Assembly: GCF_000016505.1 (NCBI RefSeq)
Contig: NC_009706.1
Coordinates: 1,860,001 to 1,924,000 of the forward strand
Direction: 5' to 3'
DNA: 64,000 nt
DNA from: Clostridium kluyveri DSM 555
GTDB lineage: Bacteria > Bacillota > Clostridia > Clostridiales > Clostridiaceae
Part shown: piece by piece, positions 17,829-27,771 of the stretch
Position numbering within the stretch: the stretch's first letter is position 1
Layout: the number at the start of each line of letters is the position of its first letter
Position numbers and translations under genes: made by a program
Notes under the pieces: model-generated
Told to the model about the DNA's origin: nothing
The model's input: the letters and a program-made list of their open reading frames with translations, nothing else
The model's database searches: none

Positions 17829-19079
17829 TTAACCTTTAGCAATATCTATACATAATATGTATTTTTTATAATTATTATGCGTAAAAATTCTAGATAATGT
17901 TATACAAATTTCTCCCGTAGCATAGGATATATAGGGTTCTGAAAAATAATTGTCAATTTTAGAATTCATAAGCTCATAATAGTATCTCTTTAGGGAATTA
18001 TCTTCTCCCTTTACTGCAGGAGAAAATACAATACCATCAGGGTGGATACCACTTTTTTCTTTGGAAAAAATGGTATCGGTAATTTGAATTCCAGTCTCAT
18101 CAAGAATATAAGCACACTCAATATCTAGATTTTTATATTTGTCTATAAACTCTAAAATTAAATTATCAAAGTTATTCACAGGATTTACTCTAAGTTCTTT
18201 AACAAACTTACTTAAAAACTTGTCAATTTTATACCTATAGAGCCTGTCTCTTCTGGCCTTTAAAATCATATGCTCTTTATAACTATTTACTGCATTTTCA
18301 ATCTTATCATTAACCTTTTTAATCATATTATTATTTATAAATTCAGGCTTTGAAAAAAAATATCCCTGAACCAAATGGGCACCAAATTCAACTACATAAT
18401 TAAGTTCAATTTGGGTTTCCACCCCCTCTGCCACAACTATTGCACCTATTCTATTGGCAAGGCCTGTAATACATTTAAATATTTCCTGCTTGTGATAACT
18501 GTCCTGAATGTTTCTAACCAGCAGTGCATCTAGCTTTATAATGTCAGGTTTTATAATTGAAATCCTGTCAAGATTTGAAAAACCTGCTCCCACATCATCC
18601 AAAGCAATCAAAAATCCCTTTTTTCTATAGGTATTAGTAAATCTTTCTAATACATTTAAGTTCCCTGTACGGGCCTCGTTAATCTCAATTACAATGTTTT
18701 TAGGTGAAATTTTTCCTTTCAATATTTGATTAAGAAAATAATTTGACCCTTCTAATTTTTCTATAACTGAAGCATCTACATTTATAAAAAGATTCCACTT
18801 ATTATTCATTCTATGTATACTTTTAAAGCCCTCAATACATTTTTCTCTGCACAACCTATCAAGTGCAATTGTCATATCATGCTTTCTCGCATATTCAAAC
18901 ATTTCAAGAGGGGGTATAATCTCTGAATTTAAAATATTTACTCCTCTCGTCAATCCTTCAAATGCTACTATTTTTTTCTTTACCAATGACACAATAGGCT
19001 GATACTTTGCAATTACCCTCTCATTATCTATAGTCTCCTTTATTGTATCCATTTCATTGTGATTACCATATTGAATCAT
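17829..19079 (-). CDS. EAL-domain cyclic-di-GMP phosphodiesterase with C-terminal sensor-like domain
   Basis: 416 residues. The EAL domain spans ~15-255. The EAL motif reads EGLTR, but the metal/catalytic residues seem kept: Asn in INVDAS, Glu in IEINEA, the DD pair in LDDVGAG (usually DDFGTG), Lys in IKLDAL, Glu in AEGVET and Gln in VQGYFF. Loop 6 is therefore slightly off-consensus, but activity is plausible. The C-terminal ~150 residues look like the Cache/PAS-like C-terminal domain of YkuI-type proteins (YYYELMNSK, SEPYISYATGEICITLS). No membrane helix or signal peptide is seen, so it is cytoplasmic. AAGGGAG precedes the ATG. It stands alone between the glycine riboswitch and thiC. Confidence 0.9.
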   Translation of the reverse strand: MIQYGNHNEMDTIKETIDNERVIAKYQPIVSLVKKKIVAFEGLTRGVNILNSEIIPPLEMFEYARKHDMTIALDRLCREKCIEGFKSIHRMNNKWNLFINVDASVIEKLEGSNYFLNQILKGKISPKNIVIEINEARTGNLNVLERFTNTYRKKGFLIALDDVGAGFSNLDRISIIKPDIIKLDALLVRNIQDSYHKQEIFKCITGLANRIGAIVVAEGVETQIELNYVVEFGAHLVQGYFFSKPEFINNNMIKKVNDKIENAVNSYKEHMILKARRDRLYRYKIDKFLSKFVKELRVNPVNNFDNLILEFIDKYKNLDIECAYILDETGIQITDTIFSKEKSGIHPDGIVFSPAVKGEDNSLKRYYYELMNSKIDNYFSEPYISYATGEICITLSRIFTHNNYKKYILCIDIAKG

Positions 19080-19257
19080 GTTTTATAGCTCCCTTATACC
19101 ATTCACTCAATTAAATACCTCCAAAATATAAATACTATATTTATATTACTATAGATTCTATACTTTTTAACATAATATTTTAACATATTTATATCAAGTG
19201 ATTCTTAGGGTCTTAGGGGCAAGCCGTTGAGATGCTCTTAACATTTTAAAATACACT

Positions 19258-20571
19258 CTAATCTTCTTCTCTTAAAATATTTATATTTTTTCCTTCCATT
19301 ACTTTGTTCATATTTCTAACAGCACACATTTTTCCACACATGGTGCAGGTATCCTCATGTTCTGGAGTAGATTCTCTTCTATATCTCCTTGCTTTTTCTG
19401 GATCAATTGCTAAGTCAAACATTTTTTCCCAATTAAGCTCTTTTCTTGCCTCACTCATTTTATAATCCCATTCCTTGGCACCTTTTATATTATTACTTAC
19501 ATCTGCCGCATGTGCCGCTATCTTAGAAGCTATGATTCCCTCTTTCATATCTTCTAGATTTGGAAGCCTTAAATGTTCTGCTGGAGTAACATAGCATAGA
19601 AAATCTGCACCATTTGCAGCTGCTATTGCTCCCCCAATGGCACTTGTTATGTGATCATATCCTGGTGCAATATCTGTAACCAAAGGTCCAAGTACATAAA
19701 AAGGCGCCCCATGACACAGCTTTTTTTCCAGCTGCATATTAGCAGCTATTTCATTTAAGGACATATGCCCCGGTCCTTCAACTATAACCTGTACATTCTT
19801 TTCCCAGGCTCTTTTGGTAAGCTCTCCGAGAGTTATAAGTTCCTTTATCTGACTTGCATCTGTAGAATCATTAATACTTCCTGGACGACAGGCATCTCCA
19901 AGACTTATAGTAACATCATACCTTGCACATATATCTAAAACTTTATCGTAGTATTCATAAAATGGATTTTCTTTATTGTTTAGTTCCATCCATGCATATA
20001 AAAGAGAGCCCCCTCTTGATACTATATTGGTAAGTCTTTTATTTCTCTTAAATACTTTTGCAGTTTCCCTGTTGATTCCCGCATGTATAGTCATAAAATC
20101 CACCCCATCCTGGGCATGTTTTTCTACCACAGCTAGGAACTCCTCCGGTGATATATCACTCAATTCCTTATCATAAAATCCTACTGCATCGTATATAGGT
20201 ACAGTACCTATCATAACAGAACACATTTCTACAATTCTTTTTCTAAACTCTTCAGTTTTACCATAGGAACTTAAATCCATTATAGCTTCTGCTTTCATTT
20301 CAATTGCAGTTTTAACTTTCTCAAGCTCCATATCTATGTTAGCACAATCTTTTGATATGCCTAAATTGACATTTATTTTAGTCTTTAATCCCTGTCCAAC
20401 ACCCTGGGCATCTAAGGACTTATGGTTTTTATTTGCAGGTATTACTATTTTACCTTCAGCTACAAGCTCCCTTAAAATTTCTACATCCACACCTTCTTTT
20501 TGAGATACTACTTTCATCTCTTTTGTTATAATTCCTTTTTTAGCAGCATCCATTTGAGTAGTAAAATTCAT
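19258..20571 (-). CDS. thiC: Phosphomethylpyrimidine synthase
   Basis: 437 residues. A radical-SAM enzyme that converts aminoimidazole ribotide to HMP-P for thiamine synthesis. The 4Fe-4S site is at the C-terminus ([15 protein letters not shown]2CX4C). Other blocks: [52 protein letters not shown] and [14 protein letters not shown]. It is monocistronic here. A TPP riboswitch with terminator lies ~150 bases upstream, so thiamine pyrophosphate represses it. The length is normal for the shorter bacterial form. Confidence 0.97.
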
Positions 20572-20657
20572 ACTTTATCCTCCTTTTATTGTTGGTTCTC
20601 TATACACTGACCGATTATGTTAAGAGGTATTAGAACTGGCACCGTTCGGATAAAAAA

Positions 20658-20693
20658 CATAATAAAAAGCATAATTCCGTAGAATTATGCTTT
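20658..20693 (-). terminator. Expression-platform terminator of the TPP riboswitch
   Basis: On the minus strand a 12-bp perfect stem with a 4-base loop (20682-20693 with 20666-20677) is followed by T-rich sequence. It lies between the TPP aptamer and thiC. Confidence 0.88.
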
Positions 20694-20717
20694 AATTACT
20701 TAAATACCTACACAAAC

Positions 20718-20800
20718 AACTTCCTACGCTGGCATTACCCAGATCAGGTTTAGGGTCAAAGAATTAACTTCTTAATCTCAGCCGGAAACACCAGCCCCCC
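20718..20800 (-). ncRNA. TPP riboswitch (THI element)
   Basis: On the minus strand: GGGGGGCTGGTG, CTGAGATTAAGAAG, the conserved GACCCTAAACCTGATCTGGG (20 bases), then TAATGCCAGCGTAGGAAG. The order and all invariant blocks match the THI box. It precedes thiC with a terminator in between. Confidence 0.97.
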
Positions 20801-20975
20801 TGCACATAATATTCAGCTTTCTTATTCTATAATGTACCATAATATTTATTACTAATCAAGTAATAAATAGTTTCAATCATTTTCTTTTGTTCCTGTATGT
20901 CAGCCTATTTACACGAATTTAAAGTTAGTTAATAAAAATAACTAAGTATTAACTAAATAAACTTCGCCAAACATT

Positions 20976-21224
20976 TTAGCGAAGTTTATAATTTTCCTTA
21001 TAACTTAAATTTATATTAATCCCCAGTACTTTTGCATATATCAAAAAATGAATTATATCTTTATCTATACCTTTTTCTATATTTTTTAATTCCTCCTCCT
21101 CAAGACCAGAAATACTTGACAAATCTGCAAAAGTTCTTTTATTTTCCTCTCTACACCTTTTTAAAATTTCTCTTAACTTTAAATATTTTTCTTCTGCTTC
21201 TATGTATTTTTCATTTATATTCAT
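20976..21224 (-). CDS. Small putative XRE-like helix-turn-helix protein
   Basis: 82 residues with an AGGGGG ribosome site 10 bases before ATG. The N-terminal third is charged and helical. Residues ~31-52 (TFADLSSISGLEEEELKNIEKG) resemble the helix-turn-helix of Cro/C1 (XRE) proteins, with the conserved spacing of an L-S-x-x-S-G-L core and a following I-E-x-G. No ligand domain is present. It is isolated between the TPP leader and the nucleotidyltransferase gene on the same strand. The DNA-binding role is inference. Confidence 0.6.
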   Translation of the reverse strand: MNINEKYIEAEEKYLKLREILKRCREENKRTFADLSSISGLEEEELKNIEKGIDKDIIHFLIYAKVLGININLSYKENYKLR

Positions 21225-21250
21225 ATTATGAATCCCCCTATGAAGTGATC

Positions 21251-21306
21251 CTAAGGTTCAGATGGAGTTTACTTATAAAAGAATACTTTTCTCATCTGTA
21301 CCTTAG
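21251..21306. repeat. Intergenic hairpin related to 10770-10807
   Basis: Left arm 21251-21267 pairs with 21291-21306 (one mismatch, one bulge); the loop is longer than in its counterpart. The 14-base segment at 21257-21270 is identical to 10774-10787. It lies 27 bases beyond the end of the nucleotidyltransferase gene and may terminate it. Confidence 0.55.
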
Positions 21307-21332
21307 AAAATCTCACCTTAGAATTCTCTACT

Positions 21333-23783
21333 TCAACATTCACTGGTTATCGTAGTAATTTGGGTTAGAATATCCTCTGTAAGTTTATTGAGTTTTTTAT
21401 AATCGCTGCACTCTGTATATATCTTACATAAAGGCTCTTCTGCATCTGGCATTACCAGTGTCCATCCATCTTCAAAATTAAGTTTTACCCCTTCAATTAG
21501 ATCTACGGATTTTGAAGTATTCTCTTCTATCAGATTTCTCATCAGTCTCCCTTTCATATTCCAGGGACACTTTATTTCCTTTTTCATAGTATAATATTTG
21601 GGTATAATAGATGTTATCTGTGAAAGGGTTCTGTTGCAGTTTGCCATAAAATTAATAATCATGGAACACACACTTACTGCATCCAATGTCATAAGATATG
21701 CACTTACCATATCTCTTTTATTTATACCCGTTGTATTTTTCAAGTAGGTTTCCAATATAACTTTATGGGCAGTTTTGGTTCTTATAAATTTGCACCCGCA
21801 TATTTTAGCCAGCTTTTCCATGGTGGAAGAGGCCGTAACTGGAACTACTAAAGTTCTTATGTCATGGGTTTTAAGCATAACCAGCGCATTTAGAGCATCA
21901 TAAAGATTATCTTTTATTATACTTCCTTTTTCATCTATAATAACCGGTCTTTCACATTCCTCATCTATCTCAATTCCCAGATTCGCACTATCCTCTATAA
22001 CTTTTTGGGCCAATCCTTCCGTATCTCCAAACTTATCATAAAGTTTTACCTCAACTTTAAGTTCCTTTAAAACTCCAGTAATTACTTCAAGCACCATAGG
22101 ATCTTCAATACTTAGAACCGCCCTATACTTCTGATTTTTTATATTTTCAAGAGAAAATCCATTTACAAGCTGTCTTTTATAATATTCTAGGCAATTGTAT
22201 ATATGTTCCATATGCTTGAACTTATCTGGTTTAACTCTTCTAAAGTCCTCTCTTGTGAAGCTGCTTTCTATCTTTCTCTCCATGCCCCTATCTATATTGA
22301 GTCCATTTTTATCCATAAATATTATAGTAACCTTTTCCGGGGCATTCCTATTTACACATACATAAATTCCTGCCTGAGCTCCAAAAAAAAGAATTGACTG
22401 TCTTATAAAGGCCATGGGCATCTTTTTCAAGTCCATAACCTCCAAACCCATAGACAAAAGCCCTGTGGCCAGGGAATATTTAAACATCTGTGCCGCTCCA
22501 TTATCACTGCAGGCTATGGCAACCCTGGAGTCCGCCTTTAAAACAGAACCATATGCAGAACCAAGTTTTGACACACACTCTGGAGTTATATCTACATTTA
22601 TCTCTCCACTAATACCATTTCTCCCAAAAATAGATTTTGAGGCTTTTTCCTTCCATATTATATTGGAATTTACCAGGGTACCGCTTTCTATTATTTTATT
22701 TGGCCATATTTTAACTCCAGGCTTTATTATGGCCTTATCCTTTATAATAGTATCATTTCCAAGGGCAGCTTCTTCAAATACAGAACACTTTGATTTAACT
22801 TGAACTTTCTTGCAAAGTACCGCCCCTCTTATTTGGGCTTTGTCTCCTATATAGCAATTATTAAAAAGTACACTTCTCTTTATGGTGGCATCAGAACATA
22901 TAATATTATTCTCTCCCAGTACAGTATAAGGGCCTATTTGTGCATTTTTATATATTTTGCTTCCCTTTCCTATATATACAGGTGTTGAAATTTTAGCCTG
23001 GGGACTTATTTCACAATCTTCCCCTATCCATATGTCTTCGCTATACTTTTGTGCCTTTATATTTACATTTGCAAACCCCTTTAATATATCAAAATGGCAT
23101 TTCATATACTGGTCGATATTTCCTATATCACACCAGTAACCTTCTGCCACATATCCAAACACAGCTGCTTTTTCCTTAAGCAGAAGAGGAAAAAGTTCAC
23201 TGCTGAAATCACATTTCTTATTTTTCCCATAATATTTAAATATTTCTGGTTCTAAAATATATATTCCTGTATTTACCTTGTCGCTGAATACTTCACCCCA
23301 TCCTGGCTTCTCCAAAAAGCCAGTTACTTTTCCTTTATCATCTGTAACTACCACCCCAAATTCTAAGGGTACCGGTTCTTCTTTAAGTACCAATGTTGCC
23401 ACAGCACCTTTGCTCTTATGATAAGAAATAGCTCTGGACAAATCTATGTCCGTAAGGGCATCTCCGCTTATAACAATAAAAGTATCATTTAAAAATGCCT
23501 CTGCATTTTTAACGCTTCCTGCAGTACCTAAAGGGGTCTCTTCTACAAAGTAACTTATATTAACCCCAAAATCCCTGCCATCCCCAAAATAATTTATTAT
23601 TTCATCCGGAAGATATTGTAGGGTGGCTCCAATATCTTCTATTCCCGTATTCTTAAGTAATTCTAATGCATATTCCATTATAGGTTTACCCATAACGGGC
23701 ATCATGGGTTTAGGTATGTTGCAGGTTAAGGGCCTTAACCTGGTTCCCTCTCCTCCGGCCATTATTACAGCTTTCACAACCAT
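21333..23783 (-). CDS. Sugar-phosphate nucleotidyltransferase fused to a degenerate phosphomannomutase domain
   Basis: 816 residues from the ATG at 23783; a GTG at 23786 is an alternative. The N-terminus (~1-235) is a GlmU/ManC-type nucleotidyltransferase with VIMAGGEGTRLRPLT and the KPMMPV motif. The next ~150 residues are hexapeptide (left-handed beta-helix) repeats. The C-terminal ~430 residues align with phosphoglucomutase/phosphomannomutase, but the catalytic loop (normally TASHNP) reads CVNRNAP. The metal loop DGDGDR reads DEECER, and the phosphate loop RPSGT reads MPDAE. The mutase half is thus probably non-catalytic. It is downstream of a GT4 synthase and a glucan phosphorylase, so it probably makes or senses a nucleotide sugar in glycogen metabolism. 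Confidence 0.88.
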   Translation of the reverse strand: MVVKAVIMAGGEGTRLRPLTCNIPKPMMPVMGKPIMEYALELLKNTGIEDIGATLQYLPDEIINYFGDGRDFGVNISYFVEETPLGTAGSVKNAEAFLNDTFIVISGDALTDIDLSRAISYHKSKGAVATLVLKEEPVPLEFGVVVTDDKGKVTGFLEKPGWGEVFSDKVNTGIYILEPEIFKYYGKNKKCDFSSELFPLLLKEKAAVFGYVAEGYWCDIGNIDQYMKCHFDILKGFANVNIKAQKYSEDIWIGEDCEISPQAKISTPVYIGKGSKIYKNAQIGPYTVLGENNIICSDATIKRSVLFNNCYIGDKAQIRGAVLCKKVQVKSKCSVFEEAALGNDTIIKDKAIIKPGVKIWPNKIIESGTLVNSNIIWKEKASKSIFGRNGISGEINVDITPECVSKLGSAYGSVLKADSRVAIACSDNGAAQMFKYSLATGLLSMGLEVMDLKKMPMAFIRQSILFFGAQAGIYVCVNRNAPEKVTIIFMDKNGLNIDRGMERKIESSFTREDFRRVKPDKFKHMEHIYNCLEYYKRQLVNGFSLENIKNQKYRAVLSIEDPMVLEVITGVLKELKVEVKLYDKFGDTEGLAQKVIEDSANLGIEIDEECERPVIIDEKGSIIKDNLYDALNALVMLKTHDIRTLVVPVTASSTMEKLAKICGCKFIRTKTAHKVILETYLKNTTGINKRDMVSAYLMTLDAVSVCSMIINFMANCNRTLSQITSIIPKYYTMKKEIKCPWNMKGRLMRNLIEENTSKSVDLIEGVKLNFEDGWTLVMPDAEEPLCKIYTECSDYKKLNKLTEDILTQITTITSEC

Positions 23784-23808
23784 CACACCCTCTATCCATT
23801 TTTAATAT

Positions 23809-25299
23809 TTACGCCTTGCTTTTTTCTTTACTTTTGGTACTACTTCTTTTTCTTCCTGAAGTCTGACTTTTACTTTTAACGCCAGCCCCTACTTTTACCT
23901 TCTTATCTTTATTTTCTTTTCTATCTTCCTCTCTACTTTCCCTAAGATCTTCATAATACTCTAAAATCTCTTCCTCTTTAAAATTATCTCTTGCAGGTTC
24001 ATTGTGATTAGTTCTTGCAACTTCTGCTAAATCCTTATTTTCCTCATTTAAACTTTTATACAACCTGTAATCTTCTCTAAAAGATTCATTATTATTTCCC
24101 ATCTCTAATTTCCTCCATTCCGTACCACCGGCTTCTTCTAAAACTTCATCATACATTTTCATAGTAAGATCTGCTACTCTATTCCATGTAAATCTATCTT
24201 TTACAGTACTCTTTCCATTATCGCTTATATACTTAGCAAAGGCATCATCATGTAATAGCTGAACTACATTATCTGCTATACTATTGGAATTTCCATTTAT
24301 ACACTTAAGTCCGTTATCTCCATGATCCACAATCTCACTTAATCCACCTGTATCTGAAACAACTACAGGACATCCTGCTGCCATAGCCTCCAGAGCCACA
24401 ATACCAAAAGGCTCATAAAGAGATGGAAATACCGCTGCACTGGATACTCTGTATAATTTATCCTTTTCTGATTCATCCATATATCCTGTAAATAAAAATT
24501 TATCTTCCAATCCAAAATATCTGACTTTATCCTTCAATTCCTCTGTCATAGGACCTGTACCTGCTATTATAAATTTAGAATCATTGTATCTACTTATTAT
24601 ACTAGGAGCAGCTTCTATAAGAAGATGTATTCCCTTCTCAAAAACATGCCTTCCTATACAAAAGATTATCTTTTCATTATCCATGGCGTATTTTCTTCTG
24701 AATGAAAGCCAATCAAATTCAAAGTCAAATTTATCCACATTAATTCCATTTGGAATAACCCATATCTTTTCTTCAGGAGTTGAAAACAGCTTATTTATCT
24801 GGCTTTTCATATAATTACTGCAGGCAACTACTTTCCATGACTCATAGGTAAGCATCCATTCTGTAGCAGAGATATATCTTTGAGTTACAGTATTTATTCC
24901 CCCATTTCTTCCGTATTCTGTAGCATGCATAGTACATAAAACAGGTATCTTAAAAGACCATTTTAAAGTCTTTGCACAAAATGCAGTAAGCCAATCATGA
25001 ACATGTATTAAATCAAATTTTTCACATTCATTTATCAATCTAATAGCTCTTTCTACCATGGCAAAATTAAGCTGCATTACCCACTTTGTAAAATCCTGTG
25101 TATCTATAGCATAAGGTGTAACCCTGTGAACAAAAACTCCCTTATCATTTTCATCTACAGGTGCCCTGCCTTCTTCACAGGTAATAACATGAACTTCATT
25201 TCCCTTCTCACAAAGAGAATGGGATAAATAATATACATGATTTGATAATCCTCCTATAGTTTTAGGAGGGTATTCCCAAGAAATCATTAAAATTTTCAT
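23809..25299 (-). CDS. GT4-family glycosyltransferase, glycogen-synthase-like
   Basis: 496 residues. GT-B fold glycosyltransferase: MKILMISWEYPPKTIGGL N-terminus with the donor Gly-rich loop, IHVHDWLTA, GRHVFEKG (~217-224), and the catalytic-loop region PSLYEPFGIVALEAMAAG with the EX7E motif (~294-311). It is closest to the prokaryotic/archaeal GT4 alpha-glucan synthases rather than GT5 GlgA. Residues ~400-496 are an acidic then Lys/Ser-rich tail (KSKSQTSGRKRSSTKSKEKS) that looks disordered. It is preceded by the phosphorylase gene and followed 26 bases later by the nucleotidyltransferase, forming one operon. Confidence 0.88.
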   Translation of the reverse strand: MKILMISWEYPPKTIGGLSNHVYYLSHSLCEKGNEVHVITCEEGRAPVDENDKGVFVHRVTPYAIDTQDFTKWVMQLNFAMVERAIRLINECEKFDLIHVHDWLTAFCAKTLKWSFKIPVLCTMHATEYGRNGGINTVTQRYISATEWMLTYESWKVVACSNYMKSQINKLFSTPEEKIWVIPNGINVDKFDFEFDWLSFRRKYAMDNEKIIFCIGRHVFEKGIHLLIEAAPSIISRYNDSKFIIAGTGPMTEELKDKVRYFGLEDKFLFTGYMDESEKDKLYRVSSAAVFPSLYEPFGIVALEAMAAGCPVVVSDTGGLSEIVDHGDNGLKCINGNSNSIADNVVQLLHDDAFAKYISDNGKSTVKDRFTWNRVADLTMKMYDEVLEEAGGTEWRKLEMGNNNESFREDYRLYKSLNEENKDLAEVARTNHNEPARDNFKEEEILEYYEDLRESREEDRKENKDKKVKVGAGVKSKSQTSGRKRSSTKSKEKSKA

Positions 25300-25446
25300 T
25301 ATATCACTCTTTTCTTTATAAATTTTATCTTTAAAATTATCAGTAAAATTGTCAAAATTTACTGATATAGTTTTGTTTCTTATGATTTTACCTACTTATA
25401 AAAATAAGAAATTTTAAGTTCATATTTATTATAATTACTTTTCCAC

Positions 25447-27120
25447 CTACTTATACACTTTATCATAATATTCCATAATCATTCTATCTGCTGAATATCT
25501 TTCCACCATAGCATTTACACTGGCTACCATCATTTCATTCCATTTATTTTTATCGTTATAATAAGTTTCCAAAACTTTGTTAATTAATACATCATAGAGA
25601 CTTTTTCCATCATGAATATCCTGTTCACTTTCAGTTCTACCTATAAATCCATTTCCTATCTGCCATCCTGTAACTTCATCCCAACAAGCCTCTGGCCACC
25701 ATCCATCCAATGTACTTAAATTCAATACTCCATTTACAGCAGCCTTCATACCCGAGGTACCACAAGCTTCCTTAGTAACCCTTGGATTGTTAAGCCATAC
25801 ATCTACTCCCCTTGTGAGTAGTGCTCCTTTTTCCATATTGTAATTATTGACAAAGACTACAGATTGAGGATATTTTTCTTGTATGCTTAAAATATGCTTT
25901 ATTATCTCTTTTCCTGTAAAATCCAAAGGATGTGCCTTTAAAGATATTATTATCTGTACCTTTTTGCTTTTTAGAAGAGGTGAAATCTTTTCTTCATTGC
26001 TGAATATCAAATCCCCTCTTTTATATGGTGCTGCTCTCCTTGCAAAACCTATAATCAGACTATCCTTATCTAGTTCTACTCCTTTTTCTTCATATACATG
26101 CTGTATCATCCTAATTTTATTCTTCATATGGAGTTCTAACAGGTTTTCTTTCTTTCTAGCGGCTTCTATAATAGTCTTATCTCCCCAGGTATTTATATTT
26201 ATTCCATTGGTTATACTTATAATTTCACTTCTATTATGGACATCCTTCCACATTGCATTTGCCGTTCTTCCATGCATAGCTGAAACTGCATTGGATTTTT
26301 TAGAAAGTCTGAGTCCTGCTGCAGTCATATTGAAGGGATTTCCTCCTATTTCTGCTATAAAATTTCTATCCAGTCCATCATAGGCGTCCATATACTGCAA
26401 TATGTCAAGTCCATGGGATTCGTTTCCCTCTATAATAGGAGTATGGGTAGTAAATACAATATTATTCCTGCAGTTTCTCCAGGCCTCATGAGCATCTTCT
26501 CCTCTTCCAATTCTCTCTCTTATAAGTTCAAACCCAGCAAAGACAGCGTGTCCTTCGTTGAAATGATATATATCTATATCCTTTTTCAATGCCCTTAAAG
26601 CTCTTACTCCTCCTATTCCAAGTACCATTTCCTGAGCTATTCTTTCTTCTTCAAACCATCCATATAATTGGCCTGTTATCCATCTATCCGAATTTTCACG
26701 AAGATCTGTATCCAGCAGATAAAGTTCTGAATTGCCAAAGCAATCCACTTTCCACACTTTACAATGTACAACTCTTCCTCTTATCTTCACATTTACCTTT
26801 ATTCCTGTATCTTGAAGAAAATCATACTCATAATTATAGAAAGAATCCACTATTCTCTGCTTGTCATCTATATGCTGTTCTACATAACCCTGTTTCCATC
26901 TTATGCCTATACCAGTTACAGGAAGATTATTTTCTTTAGCCGCTTTAAGGTAATCTCCCGCCAGTATTCCAAGTCCCCCAGCATATATTTTAAAATCAGA
27001 GTTTAATCCAAATTCCATACAAAAATAAGCAACTTTGGGGCAATCTCTACTCACTATCTTAACATCTCCTTTTTCTATTTTTATAGAAGACAAATTTAAA
27101 ACTTTATTATAAATATCCAA
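25447..27120 (-). CDS. Alpha-glucan (glycogen) phosphorylase, short form
   Basis: 557 residues, the short GT35 form found in Thermotoga and clostridia rather than the ~800-residue GlgP. It releases glucose-1-phosphate from alpha-glucan using PLP. Motifs: YFCMEFGLN (~32-40), YAGGLGILAGD, FNEGHAVFAGFE and the PLP-lysine block ACGTSGMKAAVNGVLNLST (~460-478). It is the first gene of the glucan operon; the GT4 synthase starts 147 bases downstream. Together they could store and mobilise glycogen-like polymer. Confidence 0.93.
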   Translation of the reverse strand: MDIYNKVLNLSSIKIEKGDVKIVSRDCPKVAYFCMEFGLNSDFKIYAGGLGILAGDYLKAAKENNLPVTGIGIRWKQGYVEQHIDDKQRIVDSFYNYEYDFLQDTGIKVNVKIRGRVVHCKVWKVDCFGNSELYLLDTDLRENSDRWITGQLYGWFEEERIAQEMVLGIGGVRALRALKKDIDIYHFNEGHAVFAGFELIRERIGRGEDAHEAWRNCRNNIVFTTHTPIIEGNESHGLDILQYMDAYDGLDRNFIAEIGGNPFNMTAAGLRLSKKSNAVSAMHGRTANAMWKDVHNRSEIISITNGININTWGDKTIIEAARKKENLLELHMKNKIRMIQHVYEEKGVELDKDSLIIGFARRAAPYKRGDLIFSNEEKISPLLKSKKVQIIISLKAHPLDFTGKEIIKHILSIQEKYPQSVVFVNNYNMEKGALLTRGVDVWLNNPRVTKEACGTSGMKAAVNGVLNLSTLDGWWPEACWDEVTGWQIGNGFIGRTESEQDIHDGKSLYDVLINKVLETYYNDKNKWNEMMVASVNAMVERYSADRMIMEYYDKVYK

Positions 27121-27301
27121 TTTAATATTAAATATTTTTTACATGTATAAATTGTAATAACTGTTATAATATTATATTTTTACACTATATAATATTTACT
27201 TTCTTATTATATGTATGATAAGCTTTATTATACATGAAAACAAAGGGAAATATTTACATAAAATTACTATTTGCACATTATTTATTGAAAAGCATATGAA
27301 A

Positions 27302-27332
27302 GACCACCAATTATTGACAAATTGATGGTTTT
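27302..27332 (-). terminator. Hairpin after the small helical protein gene
   Basis: About 10 bp (ACCATCAATT with AATTGGTGGT on the minus strand, one G-T pair), ~35 bases past the stop of the small gene at 27369. The T-run is weak. Confidence 0.5.
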
Positions 27333-27368
27333 CATATTTTGTATTAGTAGTGATCCTTATAATTATAA

Positions 27369-27569
27369 TTAATAATTTCTATGCTGACTTAATCCAGAAG
27401 CTATTTTCTCACATTCTCCAAGACAATTGGTAACTTGAGTTAATTGATTACTTATTTGATTTTTAATGTTGGAATTTTCTACTTCTCTTGCAGCCATCTG
27501 CAAACCCTGTTGAGCACTTTTTAATGATTCTTTCACCTTATGAATACTATCTCTTGCCTGTGAATTCAT
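27369..27569 (-). CDS. Small helical protein of unknown function
   Basis: 66 residues with a strong GGGAGGA ribosome site 8 bases before ATG. It is predicted nearly all alpha-helical from its Gln/Ala/Ser/Leu pattern, with heptad-like spacing (VKESLKSAQQGLQMAAREVE), one Cys pair region (NCLGEC) and a short polar tail. No signal peptide or membrane helix is present. It resembles small clostridial helical-bundle or sporulation-associated proteins only in general character. It is monocistronic, between the glucan operon and the divergent FAD dehydrogenase gene. I do not recognise the family. Confidence 0.65.
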   Translation of the reverse strand: MNSQARDSIHKVKESLKSAQQGLQMAAREVENSNIKNQISNQLTQVTNCLGECEKIASGLSQHRNY

Positions 27570-27771
27570 TTATTAATTCCTCCCTTGCCATATATTTTTG
27601 TTAATATTATTTGCAATATAGTAAATATGATACTAGAATTCTAAGAATTCGTTTATAAATCTAATCATGAGCAATTGAATGTTTTATATGTAACCTATAT
27701 AATATGCAGTATAGTATCCATTTTAAACCGTAAAAATATGGAATAATGATTATTAAAGGGAGGTAAAAATA

